From contig NZ_NKYF01000008.1 of NCBI RefSeq assembly GCF_002262885.1, positions 186,001-250,000 on the forward strand: DNA of 64,000 nucleotides, written 5' to 3'. The position numbers and the translations under genes were made by a program. The notes beneath the pieces are model-generated. The model was not told the origin of the DNA. It did not search any database and saw only the letters and a list, made by a program, of their open reading frames with translations. Below, in pieces: positions 42,887 to 49,828 of the stretch (position 1 is its first letter; each line of letters starts with the position of its first letter). Origin of the DNA: Pseudonocardia sp. MH-G8. GTDB lineage: Bacteria; Actinomycetota; Actinomycetes; Mycobacteriales; Pseudonocardiaceae.

Positions 42887-43492
42887 ATGGCTCGTTACAC
42901 CGGACCCATGACCCGCAAGTCCCGCCGGCTGAAGGTCGACCTCGTCGGCGGCGACCAGGCCTTCGAGCGCCGTCCCTACCCGCCCGGCCAGCACGGCCGG
43001 ATCCGGATCAAGGAGACGGAGTTCCTCCTGCAGTCGCAGGAGAAGCAGAAGGCCAAGTACGGGTACGGCGTGCTGGAGAAGCAGTTCCGCCGCTACTTCG
43101 AAGAGGCCAACAGGCGTCCCGGCAAGACCGGTGACAACCTGCTGCAGATCCTCGAGTCCCGCCTGGACAACGTCGTGTACCGGGCCGGGCTGGCCCGCAC
43201 CCGGCGGATGGCGCGGCAGCTGGTCAACCACGGCCACTTCGTCGTGAACGGCCAGAAGGTCGACATCCCCAGCTACCGGGTGTCGCAGTACGACGTCATC
43301 GACGTGAAGCCGAAGTCGGTGAACACGGACCCGTTCGTCATCGCCAAGGAGCTCCAGGGCGACCGACCGGTTCCGGCGTGGCTGCAGGTCGTCCCGTCGA
43401 CCCTGCGCATCCTGGTCCACCAGCTGCCCGAGCGTGCGCAGATCGACACGCAGGTCACCGAGCAGCTGATCGTCGAGCTCTACTCCAAGTAG
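42887..43492 (+). CDS. rpsD: 30S ribosomal protein S4
   Basis: This 201-residue primary assembly protein begins MARYTGPMTRKSRRLKVDLVG, the zinc-free form typical of actinobacteria. RPGKTGDNLLQILESRLDN and the S4 domain ARQLVNHGHFVVNGQKVDIP are present. A strong hairpin follows before rpoA. Confidence 0.97.
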   Translation: MARYTGPMTRKSRRLKVDLVGGDQAFERRPYPPGQHGRIRIKETEFLLQSQEKQKAKYGYGVLEKQFRRYFEEANRRPGKTGDNLLQILESRLDNVVYRAGLARTRRMARQLVNHGHFVVNGQKVDIPSYRVSQYDVIDVKPKSVNTDPFVIAKELQGDRPVPAWLQVVPSTLRILVHQLPERAQIDTQVTEQLIVELYSK

Positions 43493-43506
43493 GAGCAGCG
43501 CTCGAC

Positions 43507-43537
43507 ACCCCCGGCCCTGCAGGGACGGGCCGGGGGT
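43507..43537 (+). terminator. Hairpin between rpsD and rpoA
   Basis: ACCCCCGGCCC (43507-43517) pairs perfectly with 43527-43537 around a 9-nt loop and is followed by TTCTC. It lies 15 bp past the rpsD stop, so rpoA-rplQ may be partly or wholly transcribed from a separate promoter in the following 54 bp. Confidence 0.7.
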
Positions 43538-43591
43538 TCTCACTGCGGCATCAAATAGCGGTTGCCGCAGGCCTGAAGGAGGCACAACCCC

Positions 43592-44635
43592 ATGCTGATC
43601 TCTCAGCGTCCAGGTCTGGCCGAGGAATCGGTCGTCGACACCCGCTCCCGGTTCGTCATCGAGCCGCTGGAGCCGGGCTTCGGTTACACGCTGGGCAACT
43701 CGCTCCGGCGCACCCTGCTCTCCTCCATCCCCGGCGCGGCCGTCACCAGCATCCGCATCGACGGCGTGCTGCACGAGTTCACCACCGTGCCGGGCGTCAA
43801 GGAGGACGTCACCGACATCATCCTCAACCTCAAGGAGCTGGTCGTCAGCTCCGAGGAGGACGAGCCGGTGACGATGTACCTGCGCAAGCAGGGCCCCGGC
43901 CCGGTCACCGCAGGCGACATCGTGCCCCCGGCCGGTGTCACCGTGCACAACCCGGACCTGCACATCGCCACCCTGAACGACAAGGGCCGCCTCGAGGTGG
44001 AGCTCGTCGTCGAGCGGGGCCGCGGCTACGTGCCGGCCATGCAGAACAAGGCCACCGGCGCCGAGATCGGCCGCATCCCGGTCGACTCGATCTACTCGCC
44101 GGTCCTGAAGGTGACCTACAAGGTCGAGGCCACCCGTGTCGAGCAGCGCACCGACTTCGACAAGCTGGTGCTCGACGTCGAGACGAAGCCCTCGATCTCC
44201 CCGCGGGACGCGCTGGCCTCGGCCGGCAAGACCCTCGTCGAGCTGTTCGGCCTCGCGCGCGAGCTGAACGTCGACGCGGAAGGCATCGAGATCGGCCCGT
44301 CGCCGCAGGAGGCCGACACCATCGCGGCCTTCGCGATGCCGATCGAGGAGCTGGACCTCACCGTCCGCTCCTACAACTGCCTCAAGCGCGAGGGCATCCA
44401 CACCGTCGGTGAGCTGGTGGGCCGCAGCGAGGCCGACCTGCTCGACATCCGCAACTTCGGTGCCAAGTCCATCGACGAGGTCAAGATGAAGCTCGTCGGC
44501 CTCGGGCTCGCGCTCAAGGACAGCCCGCCCGGATTCGACCCGTCGGCCGCGGCCGCCGAGTACGGCTCCGAAGGGTTCGACCCCGAGACGTTCGGGGACG
44601 ACGGCCAGGACTACGCAGAAACGGAGCAGCTGTAG
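43592..44635 (+). CDS. rpoA: DNA-directed RNA polymerase subunit alpha
   Basis: The 347-residue alpha subunit dimerises through its N-terminal domain (EPLEPGFGYTLGNSLRRTLL) to nucleate polymerase assembly. Its C-terminal domain (LTVRSYNCLKREGIHTVGEL, NFGAKSIDEVKMKL) contacts activators and UP elements. An acidic tail ends the protein, as is usual in actinobacteria. Good GGAGG spacing before the ATG. Confidence 0.98.
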   Translation: MLISQRPGLAEESVVDTRSRFVIEPLEPGFGYTLGNSLRRTLLSSIPGAAVTSIRIDGVLHEFTTVPGVKEDVTDIILNLKELVVSSEEDEPVTMYLRKQGPGPVTAGDIVPPAGVTVHNPDLHIATLNDKGRLEVELVVERGRGYVPAMQNKATGAEIGRIPVDSIYSPVLKVTYKVEATRVEQRTDFDKLVLDVETKPSISPRDALASAGKTLVELFGLARELNVDAEGIEIGPSPQEADTIAAFAMPIEELDLTVRSYNCLKREGIHTVGELVGRSEADLLDIRNFGAKSIDEVKMKLVGLGLALKDSPPGFDPSAAAAEYGSEGFDPETFGDDGQDYAETEQL

Positions 44636-44637
44636 CC

Positions 44638-45471
44638 ATGCCTCAGCCCACCAAGGGCCCCCGCCTCGGCGGGTCGCCCGCGCACCAGCGGCTGATCCTG
44701 GCCAACCTGGCCACGTCGCTCTTCGAGCACGGTCGGATCACCACCACCGAGGCGAAGGCGCGCCGGCTGCGGCCGTACGCCGAGCGGCTGATCACCAAGG
44801 CGAAGCGGGGCGACCTGCACAACCGCCGGGAGATCATGAAGGTCATCCGCGACAAGTCGGTCGTGCACCGGCTCGTCGAGGAGATCGGGCCGTTCTTCTC
44901 CGACCGCAACGGTGGCTACACGCGGATCACCAAGACGCTGCCGCGCAAGGGCGACAACGCCCCCATGGCAGTGATCGAGCTGGTCTCGCAGAAGACCGTC
45001 ACCGACGAGGCCGACCGCGCTCGCCGGGTGGCCGCGTCGCAGCAGGCCAAGACCGAGCCGGCCGCGGAAGCTGCGCAGGACGCAGCCGACACCGCCGACG
45101 AGGCCTCGACCAAGGCGCTGGACGCCGCGGTGGCTGCCGAGCCCGGCAGCGCAACCGAGGAGAAGGCGCTCGACGCCGCCGAGTCGGCCGAGCAGGCCTC
45201 GGGTGCGGCCACCGAGGCCGCGGAGAGCACCTCCACCGAGGACGCGCCGTACGGCGAGGGCAGCCACGCCCCGCTGGACGACGCGTCCGAGGCCCCGGAG
45301 GGTTTCCCGATCAAGGGCAACGACGACTCGAAGCTGTACCACGTTCCCGGGTCGTCGCACTACGACCGCACCGTGGCCGAGGTCTGGTTCGCCACCCCGG
45401 AGGCCGCCGAGGCCGCCGGGTTCCAGCTGCCCGCCTCCCAGCGTGAGGACGCCTCCTCCGAGGAGTCCTGA
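44638..45471 (+). CDS. rplQ: 50S ribosomal protein L17 with a C-terminal extra module
   Basis: Bacterial L17 is about 120-180 residues; here it has 277. Residues 1 to about 119 are a standard L17 (PTKGPRLGGSPAHQRLILAN, GRITTTEAKARRLRPYAERL). A linker rich in Ala, Glu and Thr (about 120-203) leads to a module at 205-269 with SHAPLDD, EGFPIKGN, LYHVPGSS, AEVWFA and EAAEAAGF. That module matches the C-terminus of L4 in this window at most positions. L17 lies near the tunnel exit, so the linker could hold the module out from the ribosome surface; this is inference. The gene follows rpoA by two bases. Confidence 0.96.
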   Translation: MPQPTKGPRLGGSPAHQRLILANLATSLFEHGRITTTEAKARRLRPYAERLITKAKRGDLHNRREIMKVIRDKSVVHRLVEEIGPFFSDRNGGYTRITKTLPRKGDNAPMAVIELVSQKTVTDEADRARRVAASQQAKTEPAAEAAQDAADTADEASTKALDAAVAAEPGSATEEKALDAAESAEQASGAATEAAESTSTEDAPYGEGSHAPLDDASEAPEGFPIKGNDDSKLYHVPGSSHYDRTVAEVWFATPEAAEAAGFQLPASQREDASSEES

Positions 45472-46343
45472 TCGCGGGAACGCACCATCCCGTCGAGCCC
45501 GCCGCCCATCCGGACGGCGGGCTCGACGGCGTTCCGGAGCCGACGTCGCGGTTCCGGCTCGACATCGCCTATGACGGCACCGAGTTCTCCGGGTGGGCTC
45601 GTCAGCCCGGCCGCCGGACGGTCTGCGGGGCGCTCGAGGGCGCTCTGGGCACGGTGTTGCGCACCCCGGTCGCGTTGACCGTGGCAGGACGCACCGACGC
45701 CGGCGTGCACGCCACCGGCCAGGTCGCCCACGCCGACCTGCACGCCGGGCTGGACGCGGTGTGGCTGGTGCGCAGGCTGGCCCGGCTGCTGCCGCCCGAC
45801 GTGCGGGTGCGGGCGGTCACGCCGGTGCCGGACGCCTTCGACGCCCGCTTCTCGGCCCTGCGGCGCCACTACCGCTACCGGGTGGCCACGGCGCCGTACG
45901 GGGCCGATCCGCTGCGCGCCCGCGACACGCTCTCGTGGCCGTTCCCGCTCGATCTCGACGCCGTGCGCGCCGCCTCCGACGGCCTGCTCGGCGAGCACGA
46001 CTTCGCCGCGTACTGCAAGCGGCGGGAGGGCGCCACGACGGTGCGAGGGCTGCAGGAGCTGACCTGGACCCGCGGCGACGACGGCGTCGTGGAGGCAGCC
46101 GTGTCGGCCGACGCCTTCTGCCACTCGATGGTCCGCAGCCTCGTGGGGGCCCTGCTCGACGTCGGGAGGGGTCGGCGCGGGGTGGAGTGGCCCGGTGCGC
46201 TCCTGCATCGCACCGAGCGGGCGAGCGAGGTTCCGGTGGCGCCGGCCCACGGCCTGACGCTGGCGGCGGTCGACTACCCGTCCGTGCCCGAGCTCGCCGC
46301 CCGGGCGAACGCCACCCGGCGTCTCCGCGTCCCGCCCGCCTGA
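45468..46343 (+). CDS. truA: tRNA pseudouridine synthase A with non-canonical start
   Basis: TruA makes pseudouridine at positions 38-40 of tRNA anticodon arms. The catalytic Asp is in GRTDAGVHATGQ (Asp77 by this start), with RLDIAYDGTEFSGWARQPG before it and FDARFSALRRHYRYRV after it. The homologous N-terminus starts upstream of the first GTG in frame (45654), yet no ATG, GTG or TTG occurs between the upstream in-frame stop (45444) and 45654. The best candidates are CTG 45468, overlapping the rplQ stop as CTGA, or ATC 45471, both just after GAGGAG (45460-45465). Starting at 45654 would remove about 60 residues including core fold. The 5' end also holds a perfect hairpin. Function is sure, the start is not. 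Confidence 0.82.
   Translation: MIAGTHHPVEPAAHPDGGLDGVPEPTSRFRLDIAYDGTEFSGWARQPGRRTVCGALEGALGTVLRTPVALTVAGRTDAGVHATGQVAHADLHAGLDAVWLVRRLARLLPPDVRVRAVTPVPDAFDARFSALRRHYRYRVATAPYGADPLRARDTLSWPFPLDLDAVRAASDGLLGEHDFAAYCKRREGATTVRGLQELTWTRGDDGVVEAAVSADAFCHSMVRSLVGALLDVGRGRRGVEWPGALLHRTERASEVPVAPAHGLTLAAVDYPSVPELAARANATRRLRVPPA
45490..45529 (+). terminator. Perfect 15-bp hairpin inside the 5' end of truA
   Basis: CCGTCGAGCCCGCCG (45490-45504) pairs with 45515-45529 around a 10-nt loop; an outer GGAACG/CGTTCC pair (45477-45482 and 45530-45535) extends it. It looks like the terminator of the rpoA-rplQ operon but lies within the frame needed for the TruA N-terminus. Confidence 0.65.
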
Positions 46344-46416
46344 CTTCCGAGAGCCCAGTTCGGGCACGAATGCGCTGGTGCGGCCCCTGTCGACGGACCT
46401 GTTCACCTGCGCGCAA

Positions 46417-46445
46417 TTCACACGAAGGCCCGAAACACGTACCGT
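46417..46445 (+). promoter_or_regulatory. Probable promoter TTCACA-N17-TACCGT
   Basis: TTCACA (46417-46422) and TACCGT (46440-46445) have ideal spacing and precede the small ORF at 46517. It may also serve the permease-deaminase-oxygenase genes that follow. Confidence 0.5.
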
Positions 46446-46516
46446 TACCCCGGCCCGCTCTGCTTCACCCGATGAGCGGAGCAGCTCCCCTTGCGCGACG
46501 ACCGAACGGAGACGCC

Positions 46517-46771
46517 GTGACCGCGACGCCAGACGTACGGCTGGACGACCCCCTCCGCAATGCCGACGGCCGGTACCCGGCCGTCGAGACCGGGTGCGAC
46601 GAGGTGCGCGCGGAGCCCCCCGTCGCGGCGCGAACGGTCTCGCCGGAGCAGGTCGACTGCGCCGTCGTGCAGCTGCGGGAGCGTCGGGGCCGCACGGCGG
46701 CCGAGCAGATGCAGGCGGTGCTGCGGGCCCTGGACCTCACGGTCGAGTGCCGCAACGAACATCGACGTTAA
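46517..46771 (+). CDS. Small protein of unknown function
   Basis: The 84-residue product starts at GTG 46517 after CGGAGACGCC (a good ribosome binding site). It has an acidic, Pro/Ala-rich first half and a helical-looking second half (EQVDCAVVQLRERRGRTAAEQ, MQAVLRALDLTVECRNEHRR). An ATG at 46472 in the same frame is an alternative start. No family is recognised. It lies 52 bp upstream of the permease, so it may be in the same transcript. Confidence 0.6.
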   Translation: MTATPDVRLDDPLRNADGRYPAVETGCDEVRAEPPVAARTVSPEQVDCAVVQLRERRGRTAAEQMQAVLRALDLTVECRNEHRR

Positions 46772-46823
46772 CTATTTTCGCCTCCCGTTGCCCTGGCGGG
46801 CGACGGTCCCCGAGGGTGGTGGC

Positions 46824-48257
46824 GTGAGCGCCGATCCCTCGCCTGCCGATCCCTCGCCTGCCGAGGTCTCGCAGGATCGCGCGTACGGCGACCGCGTGGT
46901 TGCGGTCGAGCCGGGCGGCAACGAACCGATCCCCGCCGCCGAGCGGCACGGCAGGCCCCGTCAGCTGTTCTGGACCTGGACGTCGCCCAACCTCGAGTTC
47001 GCCACGATCTTCGTCGGTGTGCTGTCGGTGTCGGCGTTCGGGCTGACGTTCCCGCAGGCCGTCGCGGCGGTCCTGCTCGGGAACGCGATCTCCGCGCTGG
47101 CGCACGCCCTGCTGTCGGCCCGCGCACCGGCGGCCGGGGTGCCGCAGATGGTGCTCGGCCGGCTCGCGTTCGGTTACCGGGGAAACGCCGCGCCCGCCGC
47201 CCTGATGACGATCACCTCCGGGTTCGGCTGGTTCGCCGTGAACAGCGTGAGCGCCGCGTTCGCGCTCGACGCGTTGACCGGGGTCCCCGCGGCGGCCTGC
47301 CTGGTCGTGGTCGTGCTGGTGCAGATCGGCGTCGCGTTCGTCGGGCACAACCTCGTGCAGGCGTTCGAGAGGTTCGCGTTCCCGGTGCTCGCTGTCGTGT
47401 TCGCGATCGGCGCGGCGATCGTGCTCGCGCAGTCCGACCCGGGCTTCCTGCCCGAGGGCGGTGGTACCGGCGGCGTCGGCGGGTTCCTGCTCACCGTCGG
47501 CGCGGTCGTCGGCTACACCGCGGGCTGGACCCCGTACGCGGCCGACTACGCCCGCTACCTGCCGGCCGACTCCTCGCGCCTGCGCACCGGGCTGGCGGCC
47601 GGGCTCGGTCTCTTCGGCTCGACGAGCGTGCTGATGATCGTCGGCGCTGCGTCGGTGAGTGCCACGGCCGCGGCCGGGATCGTGTCGGACAACCCGGCCA
47701 CCGCGTTCGTCGGCGTGCTGCCCGGCGCGCTCGCGGCGCTGACGCTGCTCGCGATCGCGCTCGGCGCCGTGGCCGCCAACGTGCTGAACGTCTACTCGGG
47801 CGCGATGGCCTTCCTCAGCGCGGGCGTGGACGTGCCGCTGCGCTGGGCGCGCGCCGTGGTGGCGCTCGCGTTCGGCGTGGTCGGATTCGTGATCGCGGTG
47901 CTCGCGCTCGGCGACGCCGCGCACAGCTACGAGGCGTTCCTGCTCGTCATCGTGTACTGGATCGGGCCGTGGCTCGGTGTCGTGCTCACCGACCAGTACC
48001 TGCGGCGCGGGCGGCTGCCGGCCGAGCTGCTCTACGACCGCGCGCACCGCAACCACGCGGGGCTGGTGGCCCTCGTGGTGGGCATCGTGGTCTCCGTGCC
48101 GCTGTTCTCCAACCAGGTCCTGTTCACCGGGCTCGTCCCGCGCCTGGTGCCCGGCGTCGGCGACGTGACGTTCCTCGTCGGGTTCGTGCTCGCGGCGCTC
48201 GTCTACGCGCTGCTGTTCCGGCGGGTTGCGGCACGCCCGGCGGGACCCGCAGAGTGA
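46824..48257 (+). CDS. NCS1-family purine/cytosine permease
   Basis: This 477-residue carrier with about 12 helices has NCS1 features in NLEFATIFVGVLSVSAFGL, ARAPAAGVPQMVLGRLAFGY, and GWTPYAADYARYLP. The GTG start follows GAGGGTGG. The N-terminus includes a 15-bp tandem repeat coding DPSPADPSPA. Its TGA overlaps the deaminase ATG, so import and deamination are coupled. Related carriers take cytosine, purines, allantoin or hydantoins; context favours a pyrimidine base. Confidence 0.88.
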   Translation: MSADPSPADPSPAEVSQDRAYGDRVVAVEPGGNEPIPAAERHGRPRQLFWTWTSPNLEFATIFVGVLSVSAFGLTFPQAVAAVLLGNAISALAHALLSARAPAAGVPQMVLGRLAFGYRGNAAPAALMTITSGFGWFAVNSVSAAFALDALTGVPAAACLVVVVLVQIGVAFVGHNLVQAFERFAFPVLAVVFAIGAAIVLAQSDPGFLPEGGGTGGVGGFLLTVGAVVGYTAGWTPYAADYARYLPADSSRLRTGLAAGLGLFGSTSVLMIVGAASVSATAAAGIVSDNPATAFVGVLPGALAALTLLAIALGAVAANVLNVYSGAMAFLSAGVDVPLRWARAVVALAFGVVGFVIAVLALGDAAHSYEAFLLVIVYWIGPWLGVVLTDQYLRRGRLPAELLYDRAHRNHAGLVALVVGIVVSVPLFSNQVLFTGLVPRLVPGVGDVTFLVGFVLAALVYALLFRRVAARPAGPAE

Positions 48258-48718
48258 TGTCCGTGGCTCTCGACCCCGGCACGTTGCTCGACACCGCCCT
48301 CGAGGAGGCCCGCAGCGGCCTCGACGAGGGCGGCATCCCGATCGGGGCGGCGCTCTTCGCCGCCGACGGCACGCTGCTCGGCCGCGGGCACAACCGGCGC
48401 GTGCAGGACGACGACCCGTCGACGCACGCCGAGACCGCGGCGTTCCGCGCCGCCGGGCGGCAGCGCGACTACCGCAGCACGGTGATGGTCACGACGCTCT
48501 CCCCGTGCTGGTACTGCTCGGGACTGGTGCGCCAGTTCGGGATCGGCACGCTCGTCGTCGGCGAGGCGAGCACGTTCTCCGGCGGTCACGACTGGCTTGC
48601 CGAACACGGCGTCGCCGTCACGGTGCTCGACGACGAGCGCTGCGCCGCGCTCATGGCCGACTTCATCGCCGCCCGGCCCGAGCTCTGGTACGAGGACATC
48701 GGAGAGGTCCACTCATGA
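48257..48718 (+). CDS. Cytosine-deaminase-like nucleoside deaminase
   Basis: This 153-residue zinc enzyme has the cytidine-deaminase fold with HAE (57-59) and PCWYC (83-87), which supply the catalytic Glu and zinc ligands. Size and the LWYEDIGEVH end resemble yeast-type cytosine deaminases rather than tRNA adenosine deaminases. It would convert cytosine (or 5-methylcytosine) to uracil (or thymine). It overlaps both neighbours (TGATG and ATGA). Confidence 0.85.
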   Translation: MSVALDPGTLLDTALEEARSGLDEGGIPIGAALFAADGTLLGRGHNRRVQDDDPSTHAETAAFRAAGRQRDYRSTVMVTTLSPCWYCSGLVRQFGIGTLVVGEASTFSGGHDWLAEHGVAVTVLDDERCAALMADFIAARPELWYEDIGEVHS

Positions 48719-49668
48719 TCCCCTCGATCGACCTGGCGGCGTGGCGCGCCGGCGACCCGACGACCGGCCCGACGGTCGACGCCGCCCTGCAAAGGGCCGG
48801 CTTCCTGCTGGCCGCCGGGCACGGCGTCGACGACGCACTGCGCGCCGAGGTGCGCGCGGCGGCGCGGCGGTTCTTCGCGCTGCCCGCCGAGGTCAAGCAG
48901 CGCTACGCGGTGCGGATCGGGGGCCGGGGCTGGCTCGCGCCCGGCGTCGAGGCCAACGGCAACGTCGAGGGCGCCGAGACACCGCCGGACCTCAAGGAGT
49001 CGTTCGCCGTCGGGCCCGAGACACCCACCGGCGACGCCGCGGTCGACGCGGTGTGGTTCCCGCCGAACGTCTGGCCGGCCGAGGTACCGGAGCTGCAGGC
49101 GGCCGTGCAGCGCTACGTCGGGGCGATGACCGCGGTGTCGCGGGAGCTGCTGGAACTGTGCGCCGACGCGCTCGGCCTGCCGCGCGACGCCCTCACGGCG
49201 CTCGCCGGGCACCCCACCTGGACGTTCAACATCAACCGGTACCCGCCGCTCACCGAGGTGGGCGCGCCCGCGCCGGGGCAGTTCCGCATCGGCGCGCACA
49301 CGGACTTCGGCACGGTCACCGTGCTCGACCGGGAGCCGGGCGCCGGCGGATTGCAGGTCGACGTCGACGGCGCGGGTTGGTCCGACGCGCCGTACGAGCC
49401 CGCAGCGTTGACCGTGAACATCGGCGACCTGCTCGCACACTGGACCGGATTGCGCTGGCGCTCCGGTCGGCACCGGGTGCTCCCACCGCAGCCGGACGCA
49501 CCGCACGAAGAGCTGATCTCGCTCGTGTTCTTCTTCGAGCTCGACCACGACGCGCTGGTCACACCGCTCGCACCGCCCCTCGGGCGGCAGGGGGACCTGC
49601 CGCCGGTCGTCTCCGCACCGTTCCTGCGGGAGCGCTTGGACGCGATCTCGGTGGGCGGCAACGACTAG
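48715..49668 (+). CDS. Non-haem Fe(II) oxygenase, isopenicillin N synthase / 2-oxoglutarate type
   Basis: The 317-residue protein has the DIOX_N start (IPSIDLAAWRAGDP, GFLLAAGHGV) and the iron facial triad His195, Asp197 (GAHTDFGTVTVL) and His253 (SGRHRVL). The usual RxS that binds the 2-oxoglutarate carboxylate is LIS (267-269), so the Arg is missing. The ATG overlaps the deaminase stop. Coupling to a base permease and deaminase suggests oxidation of a pyrimidine, as fungal thymine-7-hydroxylase does, but the substrate and even 2-oxoglutarate dependence are unproven. Confidence 0.85.
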   Translation: MIPSIDLAAWRAGDPTTGPTVDAALQRAGFLLAAGHGVDDALRAEVRAAARRFFALPAEVKQRYAVRIGGRGWLAPGVEANGNVEGAETPPDLKESFAVGPETPTGDAAVDAVWFPPNVWPAEVPELQAAVQRYVGAMTAVSRELLELCADALGLPRDALTALAGHPTWTFNINRYPPLTEVGAPAPGQFRIGAHTDFGTVTVLDREPGAGGLQVDVDGAGWSDAPYEPAALTVNIGDLLAHWTGLRWRSGRHRVLPPQPDAPHEELISLVFFFELDHDALVTPLAPPLGRQGDLPPVVSAPFLRERLDAISVGGND

Positions 49669-49816
49669 CGGTACTCGGTTGATCGTCCCGAGATCCAGCG
49701 AGCCTGGGCCGGTTCCGGGCGGCGGGTGCGCGCCGGCTCGTGCCCCGAGGTGGGGTCAGCGCCGGTGAATCCTCGGTGGGATCCGCCGAACGCCCACGAC
49801 GGAGCGGGCGCGTCGT

Positions 49817-49822
49817 TACCGT
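49817..49822 (+). promoter_or_regulatory. -10 box TACCGT implying a leaderless eccB transcript
   Basis: TACCGT ends 6 nt before GTG 49829. A start 7 nt after the box would fall on the GTG itself. No ribosome binding site precedes the GTG, which fits leaderless initiation. No clear -35. Confidence 0.45.
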
Positions 49823-49828
49823 CGGCAC

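Noticed and set aside
45654..46343. truA starting at the first in-frame GTG (45654)
   Set aside because: This would remove the conserved RLDIAYDGTEFSGW segment, which is part of the TruA fold.
46831..46860. Two tandem copies of GATCCCTCGCCTGCC
   Set aside because: In-frame coding repeat (DPSPA twice) in the flexible permease N-terminus; too short to call an element.
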